Shown here in pieces: positions 1-8,377 of a stretch of 64,000 nucleotides of DNA. The stretch is taken from the NCBI RefSeq assembly GCF_916619195.1, contig NZ_CAKAKL010000002.1:491001-555000 (forward strand). Reading direction: 5' to 3'. Under the pieces are notes generated by a model, which made no database searches, was not told where the DNA came from, and saw only the letters and a program-made list of their open reading frames with translations. A program made the position numbers and the translations under genes. This DNA is from Inquilinus sp. Marseille-Q2685 (lineage in GTDB: Bacteria > Pseudomonadota > Alphaproteobacteria > DSM-16000 > Inquilinaceae). Every line of letters starts with the position of its first letter. Position 1 is the first letter of the stretch.

Positions 1-181
1 TCCAGCTCTTGACCAGCCGCAGCGCCGGCGGCTCGAAGGTGCTGACGACGATCGACCCGGCCCAGCAGCGCGTGGCGTCGCAGATCGCGCCGATCGTCTC
101 CGGCCACAGCGCCGAATCGATGGCGCAGTCGTAGATCTGTCCGATCAGGTCGGAAAACCGCTCCACGTCGCGGGATTGCAT
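1..181 (-). CDS. LuxR-type HTH regulator, N-terminal fragment (runs off the window)
   Basis: The reverse strand opens with ATG at 181 and stays open to the window edge, giving 60 residues that begin MQSRDVERFSDLIGQIYDCA. The pattern 'DLIGxIYDxAxDxxLWPExxxAI' is the usual N-terminus of alphaproteobacterial LuxR-family regulators of about 370 aa, which carry a sensor-like N-terminal domain and a C-terminal GerE-type helix-turn-helix. The DNA-binding part lies outside the window, so the assignment rests on the N-terminal pattern alone. It is transcribed in the same direction as the downstream SDR gene's strand but ends outside the window. Confidence 0.5.
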   Translation of the reverse strand, partial: MQSRDVERFSDLIGQIYDCAIDSALWPETIGAICDATRCWAGSIVVSTFEPPALRLVKSW

Positions 182-277
182 GGACCAGCCGCCCCTATCG
201 CCTGTCCAGGTCCGAAATCCTATCAGCACTACCCCGCGACGCCAATGCCCGGGCGGGCGGTGCCCGCCCGGCTTCGG

Positions 278-1099
278 TCAGCGGCCCACCGCCAGCGCGG
301 CGACATCCTGCCACTGCTCCCAGCCGGCAAGCCGCTTCTGGTATTCGGCCCGCGTCATCTCCAGGTTGTTCGGGCCGAAGAACACCCGCAGCGGCGGCTC
401 GGCGGCGTCGACCACGCGCAGGATGGCTGCGCCGCTCGCGCCCGGATCGGCGAATTCGGCGTCGCGCCACCGCGCCAGCCGCCCGGCGCGGATCTCGTCA
501 TAGGCGGCGATCGGCTCGGCATGCACCATCGACCCGCCCTTCCATTCGGTGGCGTAGCCGCCGGGCTCGACCAGCGTGACCTTGACGCCGGTGCCGGCCA
601 GCTCGCCCTGCAGCGCCTGGCTCAGCCCCTCCAGCGCCCATTTCGAGGCATGGTACAGGCCCAGCATCGGGAAGGCGTTGACGCCGCCGACCGAGGACAC
701 CTGGATGATGTGGCCCGACCCCTGGGCCCGCAGGATCGGCAGCGCCGCCTGGGTCACCCACAGCGCGCCGAACAGGTTGGTCTCGATCTGCGCCCGGGCC
801 TGCGCCTCGCTGACCTCCTCGACCGCGCCGAGCAGGCCGTAGCCGGCGTTGTTGACCACCACGTCCAGCCGGCCGAACCGCTCCTGCGCCGTGGCCACCG
901 CCGCGAACACCGCGGCGCGGTCGGTCACGTCCAGCCGGATCGGCGCCACCTGGGCGCCGTATTCGTGCACCAGGCCGCAGAGGCTGGAGATGTCGCGGGC
1001 CGTCGCCGCGATCTGGTCGCCGCGCGCCAGCGCCGCCTCCGCCCAGGCCCGGCCGAGCCCCTTCGACGTGCCGGTGATGAACCAGACCTTGCCTGCCAT
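278..1099 (-). CDS. SDR family NAD(P)-dependent oxidoreductase
   Basis: A 273-residue classical short-chain dehydrogenase. The cofactor motif TGTSKGLG is at residues 9-16, the structural NNAG at 83-86, serines 135/136 and the catalytic YHASK at 149-153. The length and the 'TGTSKGLGRAWAEAAL' opening fit the subgroup often annotated as oxidoreductase or ketoreductase of unknown substrate. The start at 1099 is chosen because the Rossmann fold begins at once; the reading frame stays open for 97 further codons upstream but would cross the operators and the divergent TetR gene. It is divergent from that TetR gene, with two perfect palindromes between the starts, so TetR is expected to repress both. 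Confidence 0.88.
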   Translation of the reverse strand: MAGKVWFITGTSKGLGRAWAEAALARGDQIAATARDISSLCGLVHEYGAQVAPIRLDVTDRAAVFAAVATAQERFGRLDVVVNNAGYGLLGAVEEVSEAQARAQIETNLFGALWVTQAALPILRAQGSGHIIQVSSVGGVNAFPMLGLYHASKWALEGLSQALQGELAGTGVKVTLVEPGGYATEWKGGSMVHAEPIAAYDEIRAGRLARWRDAEFADPGASGAAILRVVDAAEPPLRVFFGPNNLEMTRAEYQKRLAGWEQWQDVAALAVGR

Positions 1100-1118
1100 A
1101 GTGTCCTCGTCGGGATTG

Positions 1119-1169
1119 AAGCGGAGGATCCTCCGTTTTCCTGATCTAAGCGGAGGATCCTCCGTTTTC
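1119..1169. promoter_or_regulatory. Twin palindromic TetR operators
   Basis: Two copies of the perfect 14-bp palindrome CGGAGGATCCTCCG lie at 1122-1135 and 1151-1164, within a 22-bp direct repeat (1119-1140 and 1148-1169). Centres are 29 bp apart, just under three helical turns, so two dimers could bind on similar faces. They sit between the divergent SDR (start 1099) and TetR (start about 1184) genes, the usual location of an autoregulatory TetR operator. Confidence 0.85.
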
Positions 1170-1183
1170 AACCAGCGCCGTGA

Positions 1184-1810
1184 ATGGTGCATGATGGCGG
1201 CGGCTGGATGGAGACGAGCGTGACGGCGGCGGACGGGCAGGAGACGGGTGGCGGGCGCGCCGATGCCCGGCGCAACCGCGAGCGGCTGCTGGCTGCGGCG
1301 GCGGAGCTGTTCGGCGCGGTCGAGGGCGAGGTCACGCTGTCGGCGGTGGCGGCCCGGGCCGGGGTCGGCATCGGCACGCTCTACCGCCACTTCCCGACCC
1401 GCGAGGCGCTGGTGGAAGCCGTGTACCGCAACGAGGTCGACCGGCTGTGCGAGGCCGCCGAGACGCTGCTGCGCCGGCTGCCGCCGGAGGAGGCGCTGGT
1501 CGACTGGATGGACCGCTATGCCGCGATGGTCGCGGCCAAGCGCGGCATGGCCGAGGTGCTGACCCGGGCGCGGGAGTCCGATTCTGAAGGCATGGCCCGG
1601 ACCAAGGCGCGGATCCGGCAGGCGATGGCGCTGCTGCTCGACGCCGCCGCCAAGGCCGGGGCAATCCGGGGCGATGCCGACCCCGACGACGTGCTGCTGG
1701 CGGCGGCGGCCGGCATCTGGTCGATCGCGGGCCAGCCCGACTGGCGCCAGCGTGCCGGTCGATTGCTGCGGCTGGTGCTCGACGGCCTGCGCTACCGGCC
1801 GGGCGGCTGA
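1184..1810 (+). CDS. TetR/AcrR family transcriptional repressor
   Basis: A 208-residue TetR regulator. After a 28-residue lead comes the helix-turn-helix domain: 'RNRERLLAAAAELF' (helix 1) then 'SAVAARAGVGIGTLYRHFPTREAL', the highly typical recognition helix with GTLYRHF. The rest is a helical ligand-binding domain of the TetR C-terminal type. ATG 1208 (METSVT) is an alternative start with the same reading frame; neither has a clear Shine-Dalgarno. The pair of palindromes just upstream makes autorepression and control of the divergent SDR very likely. The inducer cannot be told from sequence. Confidence 0.9.
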   Translation: MVHDGGGWMETSVTAADGQETGGGRADARRNRERLLAAAAELFGAVEGEVTLSAVAARAGVGIGTLYRHFPTREALVEAVYRNEVDRLCEAAETLLRRLPPEEALVDWMDRYAAMVAAKRGMAEVLTRARESDSEGMARTKARIRQAMALLLDAAAKAGAIRGDADPDDVLLAAAAGIWSIAGQPDWRQRAGRLLRLVLDGLRYRPGG

Positions 1811-1897
1811 AGCGGAGTGACGCGAGGCCGGGTCATTGTTCCGGGCTTGCGTTCAAGTTAGAGCTGGGCGCCGGTCGGGTTGGTCGAAGGCGTCGCA

Positions 1898-2629
1898 ATG
1901 GGATGGGAAGCGCTCGGGCAGTGGGGTGAAGATGTCGCCCGCATCGAACGGCTCGCCGGCGGGGTCGCCAACGACGTGTGGAGCGTGCGCGTCCGCGGGC
2001 ACCTCGCGGTCGGTCGTCTCGGCACCAGGAGCGACGCCGATCTCGCGTGGGAGACCGGGCTCCTCCAGCATCTCGACCGTGCAGGTCTGGCCGTGCCGGT
2101 GCCGATCCCGACGACGGCCGGCCGGCTGTTCGCGGACGGCCTGGTGGTGATGACATATGTGGAGGGCGGACCGCCCGAGACGGAGGCTGACTGGCGTCGC
2201 GTGGCCGACACGCTCCGCCGGCTGCATCGGTTGACGCAGGGCTGGCCGCAGCGCCCGGGCTGGCGATCGTCGACCGACCTCCTGCACGCCGATACCGGGA
2301 CGAAGATCGACCTCGGCGCGATGCCGCCGGAGGGCGTTGCCCGGTGCCGGGCGGCGTGGGCGAGACTCGTCGGACGCCGGACATGCGTCGTCCACGGCGA
2401 CCCCAATCCGCGCAACATCCGCATGACCGCGGATCGGGTCGCGCTGATCGACTGGGACGAGTCGCATGTCGACGTCCCCGACCTCGACCTGGTGCTGCCC
2501 TACAACGCCGCCGGCCTCGACGGCGACGCCCATGACATCGCCGCCCAGGCGTCGGCCGCGTGGGAGGCCGCCGTCTGCTGGGACGACGAATATTCGATCA
2601 GGCGGCTCGCCGAAGTTCGGGCGGTCTGA
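1898..2629 (+). CDS. Phosphotransferase, aminoglycoside/choline-kinase (APH) fold
   Basis: 243 residues. The catalytic loop HGDPNPRN is at 166-173 (Asp168 as base, Asn173 for metal) and the metal-binding IDWD motif is at 184-187, the pair that defines APH-type small-molecule kinases. ATG 1898 was preferred over TTG 1880 because GAAGG at 1886-1890 lies about 7 nt before it. The substrate is not evident; families of this size include streptomycin/macrolide kinases and many uncharacterised phosphotransferases, so resistance should not be assumed. It stands alone between the TetR gene and a DUF899 gene on the same strand. Confidence 0.8.
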   Translation: MGWEALGQWGEDVARIERLAGGVANDVWSVRVRGHLAVGRLGTRSDADLAWETGLLQHLDRAGLAVPVPIPTTAGRLFADGLVVMTYVEGGPPETEADWRRVADTLRRLHRLTQGWPQRPGWRSSTDLLHADTGTKIDLGAMPPEGVARCRAAWARLVGRRTCVVHGDPNPRNIRMTADRVALIDWDESHVDVPDLDLVLPYNAAGLDGDAHDIAAQASAAWEAAVCWDDEYSIRRLAEVRAV

Positions 2630-2747
2630 GCAGCGGCAGCGAGGGGGGCGCATCGAATCCCGCCAGACTTGTCACTCTCACCGTTTCGATGTCCGGCGCT
2701 AGCTCTTTCTCCGCGACCTGCCAGGTCGAGAAAGGGAGAACGAGACG

Positions 2748-3494
2748 ATGAAAGACGCCAAACGAAAGCACCCTGCCGCGCCCAGGATCGTCGACCGCGG
2801 CACCTTCCAGGCGGAGCTGGACGCCCTGCGGGTTCGAGAGAAGGCTCATACGAGGGAAGGCGATGCCCTTGCGGCCGCCCGCCGGCGACTGCCCATGGTC
2901 GAGGTGGACGGCGCCACGCCGCTCATCGGCGACCATGGCCCGGTGACGCTGCTGGACGCGTTCGAGGGACGCCGGATCCTCATCGCCTACTACTTCATGT
3001 GGCACGCCGGCCGCCCGGCGGCGGAGCAGTGCGAGGGCTGCTCCCTCTACACGGCGCAGGTCCGCGAGCTGTCCTTCCTGCAGTCCCGCGGCGTCACCTA
3101 CGCCACGATCTGCCAGGGCCCGTACGAAGAGAGCGCCCGGTACCGCGACTTCATGGGCTGGGAGATGCCCTGGTACGCGGCCGACCGGGGCTCGCTCGAG
3201 ACGCTCCTGGTCGGCCGCAGGGTGGGCATGATGCACATCGTCTGCTACCTGCGGCAGGGCTCCGATGTGTTCGAGACCTACTGGACGACGCAGCGCGGCG
3301 TCGAGGTGATGGGGAACAGCTACGCCCTGCTCGACCTCACGGTCTATGGGCGGCAGGAGCCGTGGGAGGACTCGCCGGCCGGCTGGCCCCGGTGGGAGGG
3401 CGAGCACTACTATCGTGTCGGCGACCGTCCCATCGTCCAATGGCCCCGCGTGAAGGCCGGGCATTCCGATGACCTGGGGACCGGCGGGCGGTGA
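2748..3494 (+). CDS. DUF899 family thioredoxin-like protein
   Basis: 248 residues. It matches the DUF899 pattern: a helical N-terminus ending in 'RRRLPMVEV', a 'LLDAFEGRRILIAYYFMWHAG' strand segment, 'CEGCSLYTAQV' (a CxxC pair at the position of the thioredoxin active site), and the C-terminal 'YALLDLTVYGRQE...W...'. Members have a thioredoxin fold but no established reaction. GGGAGA lies 9-14 nt before the ATG. No operon partner is obvious: the next gene is on the opposite strand. Confidence 0.8.
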   Translation: MKDAKRKHPAAPRIVDRGTFQAELDALRVREKAHTREGDALAAARRRLPMVEVDGATPLIGDHGPVTLLDAFEGRRILIAYYFMWHAGRPAAEQCEGCSLYTAQVRELSFLQSRGVTYATICQGPYEESARYRDFMGWEMPWYAADRGSLETLLVGRRVGMMHIVCYLRQGSDVFETYWTTQRGVEVMGNSYALLDLTVYGRQEPWEDSPAGWPRWEGEHYYRVGDRPIVQWPRVKAGHSDDLGTGGR

Positions 3495-3528
3495 ACCGGC
3501 GGCGCCGACGCGGCGGATTCAACGACGC

Positions 3529-3945
3529 TCACTTGGGGTCCGGAGTCACCAGCTCCGTCTCGTCGGTGTTCACGACGAACACGGCGAGGAGCTTGGAGGG
3601 CTCGGTCTCGCTGGCATTGGCGCTGACGCCGTGATGGTCGCCGGGCATTTCGGTGAAGTTCTCGCCAGCCTTGTATGTGCGCACCGGCCCCTGGTTGATC
3701 TGCATCTTGACGGCGCCTTCCAGCACGGTGGCGTAGATCAGCGCCGATTTCGGGTGGGTGTGCGCGGGCGAGTAGCCGCCCGGTCCGTATTCGACGAGCA
3801 CGCCTTTGATGCTCTTCCCGGGCACGTCCGGCAGGGCGTGCTCATAGACCAGCGTGACCCTCGCGTTCTTGGAGCCCGGAGCGTCCGCGAAGACGGCGCC
3901 CGAGGAAGCGACGAGCAGGAGGGCTGCGATAACCGGATGTTTCAT
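3529..3945 (-). CDS. Secreted cupin-domain protein
   Basis: 138 residues with a Sec signal peptide (basic MKH, then hydrophobic VIAALLLVASSGAVFA, cleavage near residue 20). The rest is a single cupin barrel: 'YSPAHTHPKSALIYATVLEGAVKMQ' carries the HxH metal-binding motif 1 and 'GDHHGVSANAS' motif 2. It is therefore probably a periplasmic metal-binding cupin. It lies 27 bp downstream of an NAD(P)-binding protein gene on the same strand, probably one transcript; this cupin + NmrA-like pairing is common, but the substrate is unknown. Confidence 0.82.
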   Translation of the reverse strand: MKHPVIAALLLVASSGAVFADAPGSKNARVTLVYEHALPDVPGKSIKGVLVEYGPGGYSPAHTHPKSALIYATVLEGAVKMQINQGPVRTYKAGENFTEMPGDHHGVSANASETEPSKLLAVFVVNTDETELVTPDPK

Positions 3946-3972
3946 GGGGATTGCCTTGGTCGGGTGTCGGTC

Positions 3973-4725
3973 TCACGCGGGGCTGTGGTCGCGCAGCCAT
4001 GTGCCGAGCGAGATGCGGCCGAGCCGCGCCTCGCCGAGCGGCACCAGCGACGTTTCCTCGACCGTGCCGCCGAAGTAGCGCGCCCGGGGGTCTTGCACGA
4101 CGGGGCGGGGATCGGCCATGGCTTCGAGGTACTGGGCGATGATGCGATCGAAGGGGGCGCGGTCCGGGCCGGCGATATCGAACGTCCCGTTCCGCGGCGC
4201 GGCGATTGCGGTCTCCGCCAGGACTGCCGCGACGTCATCGGCGGCGATGGGCTGGAACATGCCGCCGGGAAGGCGGATTGCCCCGTCCACGGCGCTCGAA
4301 TCGGCAATCGCGCCGAGGAATTCCATGAACTGGGTGGCGCGGACGATGGTGTAGGGCACGCCGGACGCCTTGATCAGCGCCTCCTGGGCCACCTTTGCCC
4401 GGAAATAGCCGTTGTCGGGCATCCGATCGGTGCCGACGATGGAGAGCGCCACGTGGTGCCGGATTCCAGCTGCGCGTTCGGCGGCGAGCAGATTGCGGCC
4501 CGCGGTCTCGAAGAAGGTGAGCACGGCTTGTGGCTCGAACGAGGGCGAATTGGCGACGTCGACGACCACATCGGCGCCGGCGAGGGCTTCGGACAAGCCT
4601 TCTCCGGTCAGGGCGTTGACCCCGGTGTTCGGCGAAGCCGCGAGGGCCTGATGGCCTTCCCGGGTCAGCCCGGCAACGATCTTCGAGCCGATCAGGCCGG
4701 TCCCGCCGATGACGACGATCTTCAT
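3973..4725 (-). CDS. NAD(P)H-binding NmrA/atypical-SDR protein
   Basis: 250 residues. The Rossmann motif GGTGLIGSKI is at 8-17, close to the N-terminus as in NmrA-like and epimerase-like proteins. There is no clear YxxxK pair, and 'GNPYTIVRATQFMEFLGA'-type sequence (here GVPYTIVRATQFMEF) is the hallmark of the NmrA-like 'NAD(P)H azoreductase/quinone oxidoreductase' group. It likely binds NADPH as a sensor or reductase. First gene of a probable two-gene operon with the cupin. A hairpin (CGAAGGGA-CGGT-TCCCTTCG, 4764-4783) lies in its upstream region. Confidence 0.82.
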   Translation of the reverse strand: MKIVVIGGTGLIGSKIVAGLTREGHQALAASPNTGVNALTGEGLSEALAGADVVVDVANSPSFEPQAVLTFFETAGRNLLAAERAAGIRHHVALSIVGTDRMPDNGYFRAKVAQEALIKASGVPYTIVRATQFMEFLGAIADSSAVDGAIRLPGGMFQPIAADDVAAVLAETAIAAPRNGTFDIAGPDRAPFDRIIAQYLEAMADPRPVVQDPRARYFGGTVEETSLVPLGEARLGRISLGTWLRDHSPA

Positions 4726-5327
4726 GAATGCACCTCTTGCGAACAGGGGAACGCCATCCCGTTCGAAGGGACGGTTCCCTTCGCTTCACGGCCGGTGTTC
4801 GGAACCAGATGCAGGATCATGGGCCCGTTCGACCAGTATGCGGACCGGCACCTTCGGCACACCGAAGGTTTGGAGATCCTGGACTTCGGCATAGTGGACA
4901 TTCGCGGCGGCGCTCGCCGGGCCGTCCGGCACCGTCCGGAGCGGCGATCGCACATGGCTTCCGGGGCTGGATAACAGAATCTGTGCCCTCGACTGGCTCG
5001 TCTGCCTCGGATTCTGCGGATTCGAGCGTTGTCCGGTGTGCGCCGGATGAGCGAACATCATGTCCGGTCCGCATGGGCCGGGCCGCGGTCTGGTCGGCGT
5101 CATGATCTCGACGCCGCCTCGTGGATCGCCGCCGGGGAAAATCGCGATCAGGGGCGTCGAACTCGGCCAGCCACAAGTTCTGATGGATAACGTCATGAGC
5201 CGCTCCGAGCCTGCGCTTTTCCGGCATCGCCGATGCGCGTCCGGGGGCAACGTCCGGCCGTGGACAGGGCCATGTGCCGCCTCTAGCTTGGCGCCGTTCC
5301 GAAGACCCGGGGCGTCCAGGGGGACCA
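4726..5327. other. 602-bp intergenic region, no convincing gene
   Basis: Divergent spacer between the NmrA-like gene and the PRPP synthetase gene. Several frames are open but none has a recognisable family or consistent codon pattern. A perfect 8-bp inverted repeat with a 4-nt loop lies at 4764-4783, where it could act in the 5' untranslated region of the leftward gene. The space is long enough for two divergent promoters; it may also hold decayed coding sequence, which I cannot prove by eye. Confidence 0.4.
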
Positions 5328-6269
5328 ATGGCGGATCTAGCTGTCTTCTCCGGAACCGCGCATCCCGGCCTGGCGGCGGAGATCTGCGCCGCGCTGGGCG
5401 TGCCGCTCCTGCCGTCCAGGGTGCAGCGCTTCGCCAATGACTGCCTCCAGGTCCAGCTGCAGGCGAATTGCCGCGAGCGCGACGTCTTCCTGGTCCAGCC
5501 GCTCAACCCTCCGGTCCAGGAGCATCTGGTCGAGCTGCTCCTGATGATCAACGCTGCCCGCGGCGCTTCGGCCTCGCGGATCACCGTGGTCATGCCGCAC
5601 TACGCCTATGCGCGGTCGGACAAGAAGGACGCGCCGCGCATCTCGATCGGCGGCCGGCTGGTGGCGGATCTGCTGGTCGCGGCGGGGGCCGACCGGGTCC
5701 TGACCGTCGCCCTGCACTCGCCCCAGGTCCATGGCTTCTTCAGCGTGCCGGTGGACCATCTCCACGCCCTCGGTGAGCTCGCCGGCCATTTCCGCCGGTA
5801 CGACCTCTCCAACGCCGTCGTGGTTTCGCCGGACCTCGGCTATGCGAAGGAAGCGTCCGCCTTCGCGCGCCTGCTGGGCGCCGGCGTCGCCATGGGCGCC
5901 AAGCAGCGCTATGAAAACGACCGCGTCGAGATCAGCACCGTCATCGGCGAGGTGCGCGGCAAGGACGTCATCGTCATCGACGACGAGATCGCCAAGGGGA
6001 GCACGGTGCTGGAGCTGCTGGGCCATCTCCGCCGCCAGGGCGCGCGGTCGATCCGCGTGGCCTGCACGCACGGCCTCTTCTGCGGCGGCGCGCTGGAGCG
6101 GCTCGGCGCCCAGGACGACGTGCTGGAGATCGTCTGCACCAACACCATTCCGGTGGACGGGGCCGACCGCCATCCCAAGCTCGTGGTCCTCTCCATCGCT
6201 CCCGCCCTGGCCGAGGCGATGCGCCGGATCCACGCCGGAGAGTCCGTCAGCGAACTGTTTCACGCCTAG
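5328..6269 (+). CDS. prs: Ribose-phosphate pyrophosphokinase (PRPP synthetase), atypical
   Basis: 313 residues, the usual length. It makes PRPP from ribose 5-phosphate and ATP. The N-terminal half shows 'FANDCLQVQLQANCRERDVFLVQPL' and the ATP-binding loop 'HYAYARSDKKDAPRISIGGRL'; the C-terminal phosphoribosyl-binding motif is VIDDEIAKGSTVLEL, where standard enzymes have DDxIDTxGT. The ATP loop also differs from the usual YARQDRK. This looks like the divergent second PRPP synthetase found in some alphaproteobacteria rather than the housekeeping enzyme. The start is ATG 5328, behind GGGGGA. It is monocistronic as far as seen. Confidence 0.88.
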   Translation: MADLAVFSGTAHPGLAAEICAALGVPLLPSRVQRFANDCLQVQLQANCRERDVFLVQPLNPPVQEHLVELLLMINAARGASASRITVVMPHYAYARSDKKDAPRISIGGRLVADLLVAAGADRVLTVALHSPQVHGFFSVPVDHLHALGELAGHFRRYDLSNAVVVSPDLGYAKEASAFARLLGAGVAMGAKQRYENDRVEISTVIGEVRGKDVIVIDDEIAKGSTVLELLGHLRRQGARSIRVACTHGLFCGGALERLGAQDDVLEIVCTNTIPVDGADRHPKLVVLSIAPALAEAMRRIHAGESVSELFHA

Positions 6270-6307
6270 CGCCCATGGCGCAGCCTCCGCCGGTTCCGCC
6301 CGGCTAC

Positions 6308-6344
6308 TGAACACAATGTTCATTGCGCGAGCCTGCGCGGCTCG
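6308..6344. promoter_or_regulatory. Palindrome plus hairpin between prs and the next gene
   Basis: TGAACA-CAA-TGTTCA (6308-6322) is a perfect inverted repeat with a 3-nt centre. It is followed directly by the hairpin CGAGCC-TGCGC-GGCTCG (6328-6344). They lie immediately before the ATG at 6348/6360 of the next gene. The first has the shape of a repressor operator; the second has no T-tract, so it is a poor intrinsic terminator for prs. Function is inferred from form and place only. Confidence 0.5.
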
Positions 6345-6347
6345 TTC

Positions 6348-7220
6348 ATGATATGTTCCATGAAGGAGATCCCCGCCGATTTCGATGTCCAGGCCTATGG
6401 CCGCGGCTGCGCCCTGCAGCAGTGCGAGATGCTCTCGCGCCTGGCCGAGATCGGCATGCAGCTGGCCGAGGCCGCCGGCGCCCGCGCCCTCGCCGCCCAG
6501 GCGGCAGAGCCCCAGGCTGAGGCTGCGGAGAGTCGGCCCGAGGCCGCCCCGGCCGGAGACCCCGGGCTCGCCTTCACCCGCTATGCCCATCTGGTGCGCC
6601 AGACCCTGGCCCAGCGCGCCCGCGCCGTGCGGGACCTGTCCCTCCGCGACGGCGGCCGCGACGCCCGCCGCGCCCGCCACCGCGAGCAGGTCCAGACCCT
6701 GATCGGCCGTCTGGTCTGGAGCGATGCCGAGGACCGCGGCCGCGCCGCCGCCCTCGACCTGCAGGTCTCCCAGGCCTTCGCCGACCTCTATGGCGACGCC
6801 GAGGACCCGGTCGAGGACCGCCCGGTCGGCTCGGTCGTGGCCGGGCTGGCCTGCGGCCTCGGCCTGGCCGACAAGTGGAACCGCTGGGCGCCGCACCGCG
6901 TCAGCCGGCCGCGCCCGGGCCGGCCGGACGGCAGCCCGGAGGAGATCCGGGCCGAGCGCGCCCGCCGCCGCGCCGCGGTCACCGCCTGGATCGAGCAGGC
7001 CGTCGACGACCTCGCCGACCCCGCCCTGGCCGCCGACATCCGGGCCGGGCTGGCGGTCCGGATGCAGGAGCCCGATGTCGAGACGCTGCTCGACAGCGAA
7101 AGCTTCGGCACCGCCGTGGTCCGGCTCTGCCGCTCCCTCGGCTTCGACATCGAGAACGACCTCGACATCCCGCTCGACGACGCGGACGACGCCGCCGGGG
7201 CCTCGCCCGACAGCAGCTGA
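6348..7220 (+). CDS. Hypothetical protein, Ala/Arg-rich, acidic C-terminus
   Basis: 290 residues from ATG 6348, or 286 from ATG 6360 (MKEIPADF). I do not recognise a named family. Visible: an N-terminal helical segment 'GRGCALQQCEMLSRLAEIGMQLAEAA', an Ala-rich linker (about 45-70), a long Arg-rich helical middle, a short hydrophobic patch 'VGSVVAGLACGLGLADKW' (about 160-178), and an acidic tail 'DDADDAAGASPDSS'. There are no signal peptide or transmembrane spans. The codon pattern (strong third-position GC) and absence of frameshifts support a real cytoplasmic protein. It has its own upstream palindrome and is convergent with pyrD. Confidence 0.65.
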   Translation: MICSMKEIPADFDVQAYGRGCALQQCEMLSRLAEIGMQLAEAAGARALAAQAAEPQAEAAESRPEAAPAGDPGLAFTRYAHLVRQTLAQRARAVRDLSLRDGGRDARRARHREQVQTLIGRLVWSDAEDRGRAAALDLQVSQAFADLYGDAEDPVEDRPVGSVVAGLACGLGLADKWNRWAPHRVSRPRPGRPDGSPEEIRAERARRRAAVTAWIEQAVDDLADPALAADIRAGLAVRMQEPDVETLLDSESFGTAVVRLCRSLGFDIENDLDIPLDDADDAAGASPDSS

Positions 7221-7309
7221 GCGCTGCCCCTCCTTTGAGTCCCCTTCCTGCAAGGTGACGAGGGCATCTACAGATCTTCGAGGTGCGGTTTCCTTTGCCT
7301 CTCCCCGCG

Positions 7310-8377
7310 CTAGCGCAGATCGGCGCCGACCGCCTCGGCGACCGAGCGGAAGCCGTCGACGCGCAGCCGGCCGGCCAGGTCGCGCTTGATTTCGCCGACC
7401 AGGCCGGGGCCGCGATAGGCCAGCGCGGTGTAGAGCTGCACCAGGCTGGCGCCGGCGCGGATCTTGGCATAGGCGTCGGCGCCGCTGGCCACGCCGCCGA
7501 CGCCGACCAGCGGCAGCCGGCCGGCCACCAGCTTCGCCATCCGCCGCAGCACCGCGGTCGAGGGCTGCATCAGCGGCTTGCCGCTCAGCCCTCCGGGCTC
7601 GCCGGCCAGGTCGGGCGGCAGCCCCGCCGGGCGGGCGATGGTGGTGTTGGATACGATCAGCCCGTCGATGCCGGCGGCCAGCGCCACCTCGGCCACGTCC
7701 TCCAGGTCCTCGGCCGTCAGGTCGGGGGCGATCTTGACCAGGATCGGCGGCCGCGCCGTGCCGTCGGCCCGCGCCGCGGTGGCGGCGGCCAGCAGGCGCT
7801 GCAGCGGCTCGCGGCTCTGCATCGCCCGCAGACCGGGCGTGTTGGGCGAGGAGATGTTGACGACCAGATAGTCGGCCAGCCGGGCGAAGGCGCGGATGCC
7901 GGCGGCGTAGTCCGCCTCCGGGTCGCGGCTGTCCTTGTTGCGGCCGACATTCACCCCCAGCAGCCCCGGCGCCGCGGCGCCGGTCAGCCACCGCGCCTCC
8001 AGCCGGGCCGCAGCGGCGGCGTGGCCGCGGTTGTTGAAGCCGTAGCGGTTGATCAGCGCCTGCTGGTCCGGCAGCCGGAAGGCCCGCGGCCGCGGGTTGC
8101 CGGGCTGGGCCCGCGGCGTGACGCTGCCGATCTCGACGAAGCCGAGGCCCAGCCGCAGCATCGGGTCCACCACTTCGGCATCCTTGTCGAAGCCGGCGGC
8201 CAGGCCGATCGGGTTGGCGAAGTCGCGGCCCCACAGCCGCACCGCCAGGACCGGGTCGTCGGGCTCGCGGGCGACGGGCCCGAGGCCGAGCTTCAGCGCG
8301 GTGATGGTGGCCCGGTGCGCCGTCTCGGGCGGCAGCGCCTTCAGCACCGGCGCGGCCAGGGCGAAGAGGCGGCTCAC
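7310..8377 (-). CDS. pyrD: Dihydroorotate dehydrogenase (quinone), class 2
   Basis: 355 residues. It oxidises dihydroorotate to orotate with FMN and membrane quinone, the fourth step of pyrimidine synthesis. The N-terminal helices (FALAAPVLKALPPETAHR) that dock on the membrane mark class 2. FMN/substrate motifs: 'GLAAGFDKDAE', 'IGSVTPRAQPGNPRPR', 'NRYGFNNRG', and 'VVNISSPNTPGLR' with the catalytic serine; then 'LVKIAPDL', 'IVSNTTI' and 'VGVGGVASGADAY'. The start is GTG 8377, which overlaps the stop of the upstream DUF952 gene (GTGA), so the two are translationally coupled. Confidence 0.95.
   Translation of the reverse strand: MSRLFALAAPVLKALPPETAHRATITALKLGLGPVAREPDDPVLAVRLWGRDFANPIGLAAGFDKDAEVVDPMLRLGLGFVEIGSVTPRAQPGNPRPRAFRLPDQQALINRYGFNNRGHAAAAARLEARWLTGAAAPGLLGVNVGRNKDSRDPEADYAAGIRAFARLADYLVVNISSPNTPGLRAMQSREPLQRLLAAATAARADGTARPPILVKIAPDLTAEDLEDVAEVALAAGIDGLIVSNTTIARPAGLPPDLAGEPGGLSGKPLMQPSTAVLRRMAKLVAGRLPLVGVGGVASGADAYAKIRAGASLVQLYTALAYRGPGLVGEIKRDLAGRLRVDGFRSVAEAVGADLR

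Noticed and set aside
1898..2629. Aminoglycoside resistance gene
   Set aside because: The APH fold alone does not show antibiotic activity; the family is broad and no resistance context is present.
4786..5328. 180-codon open frame on the - strand upstream of the NmrA-like gene
   Set aside because: No family match by eye, uneven composition and no start signal; described as spacer instead.
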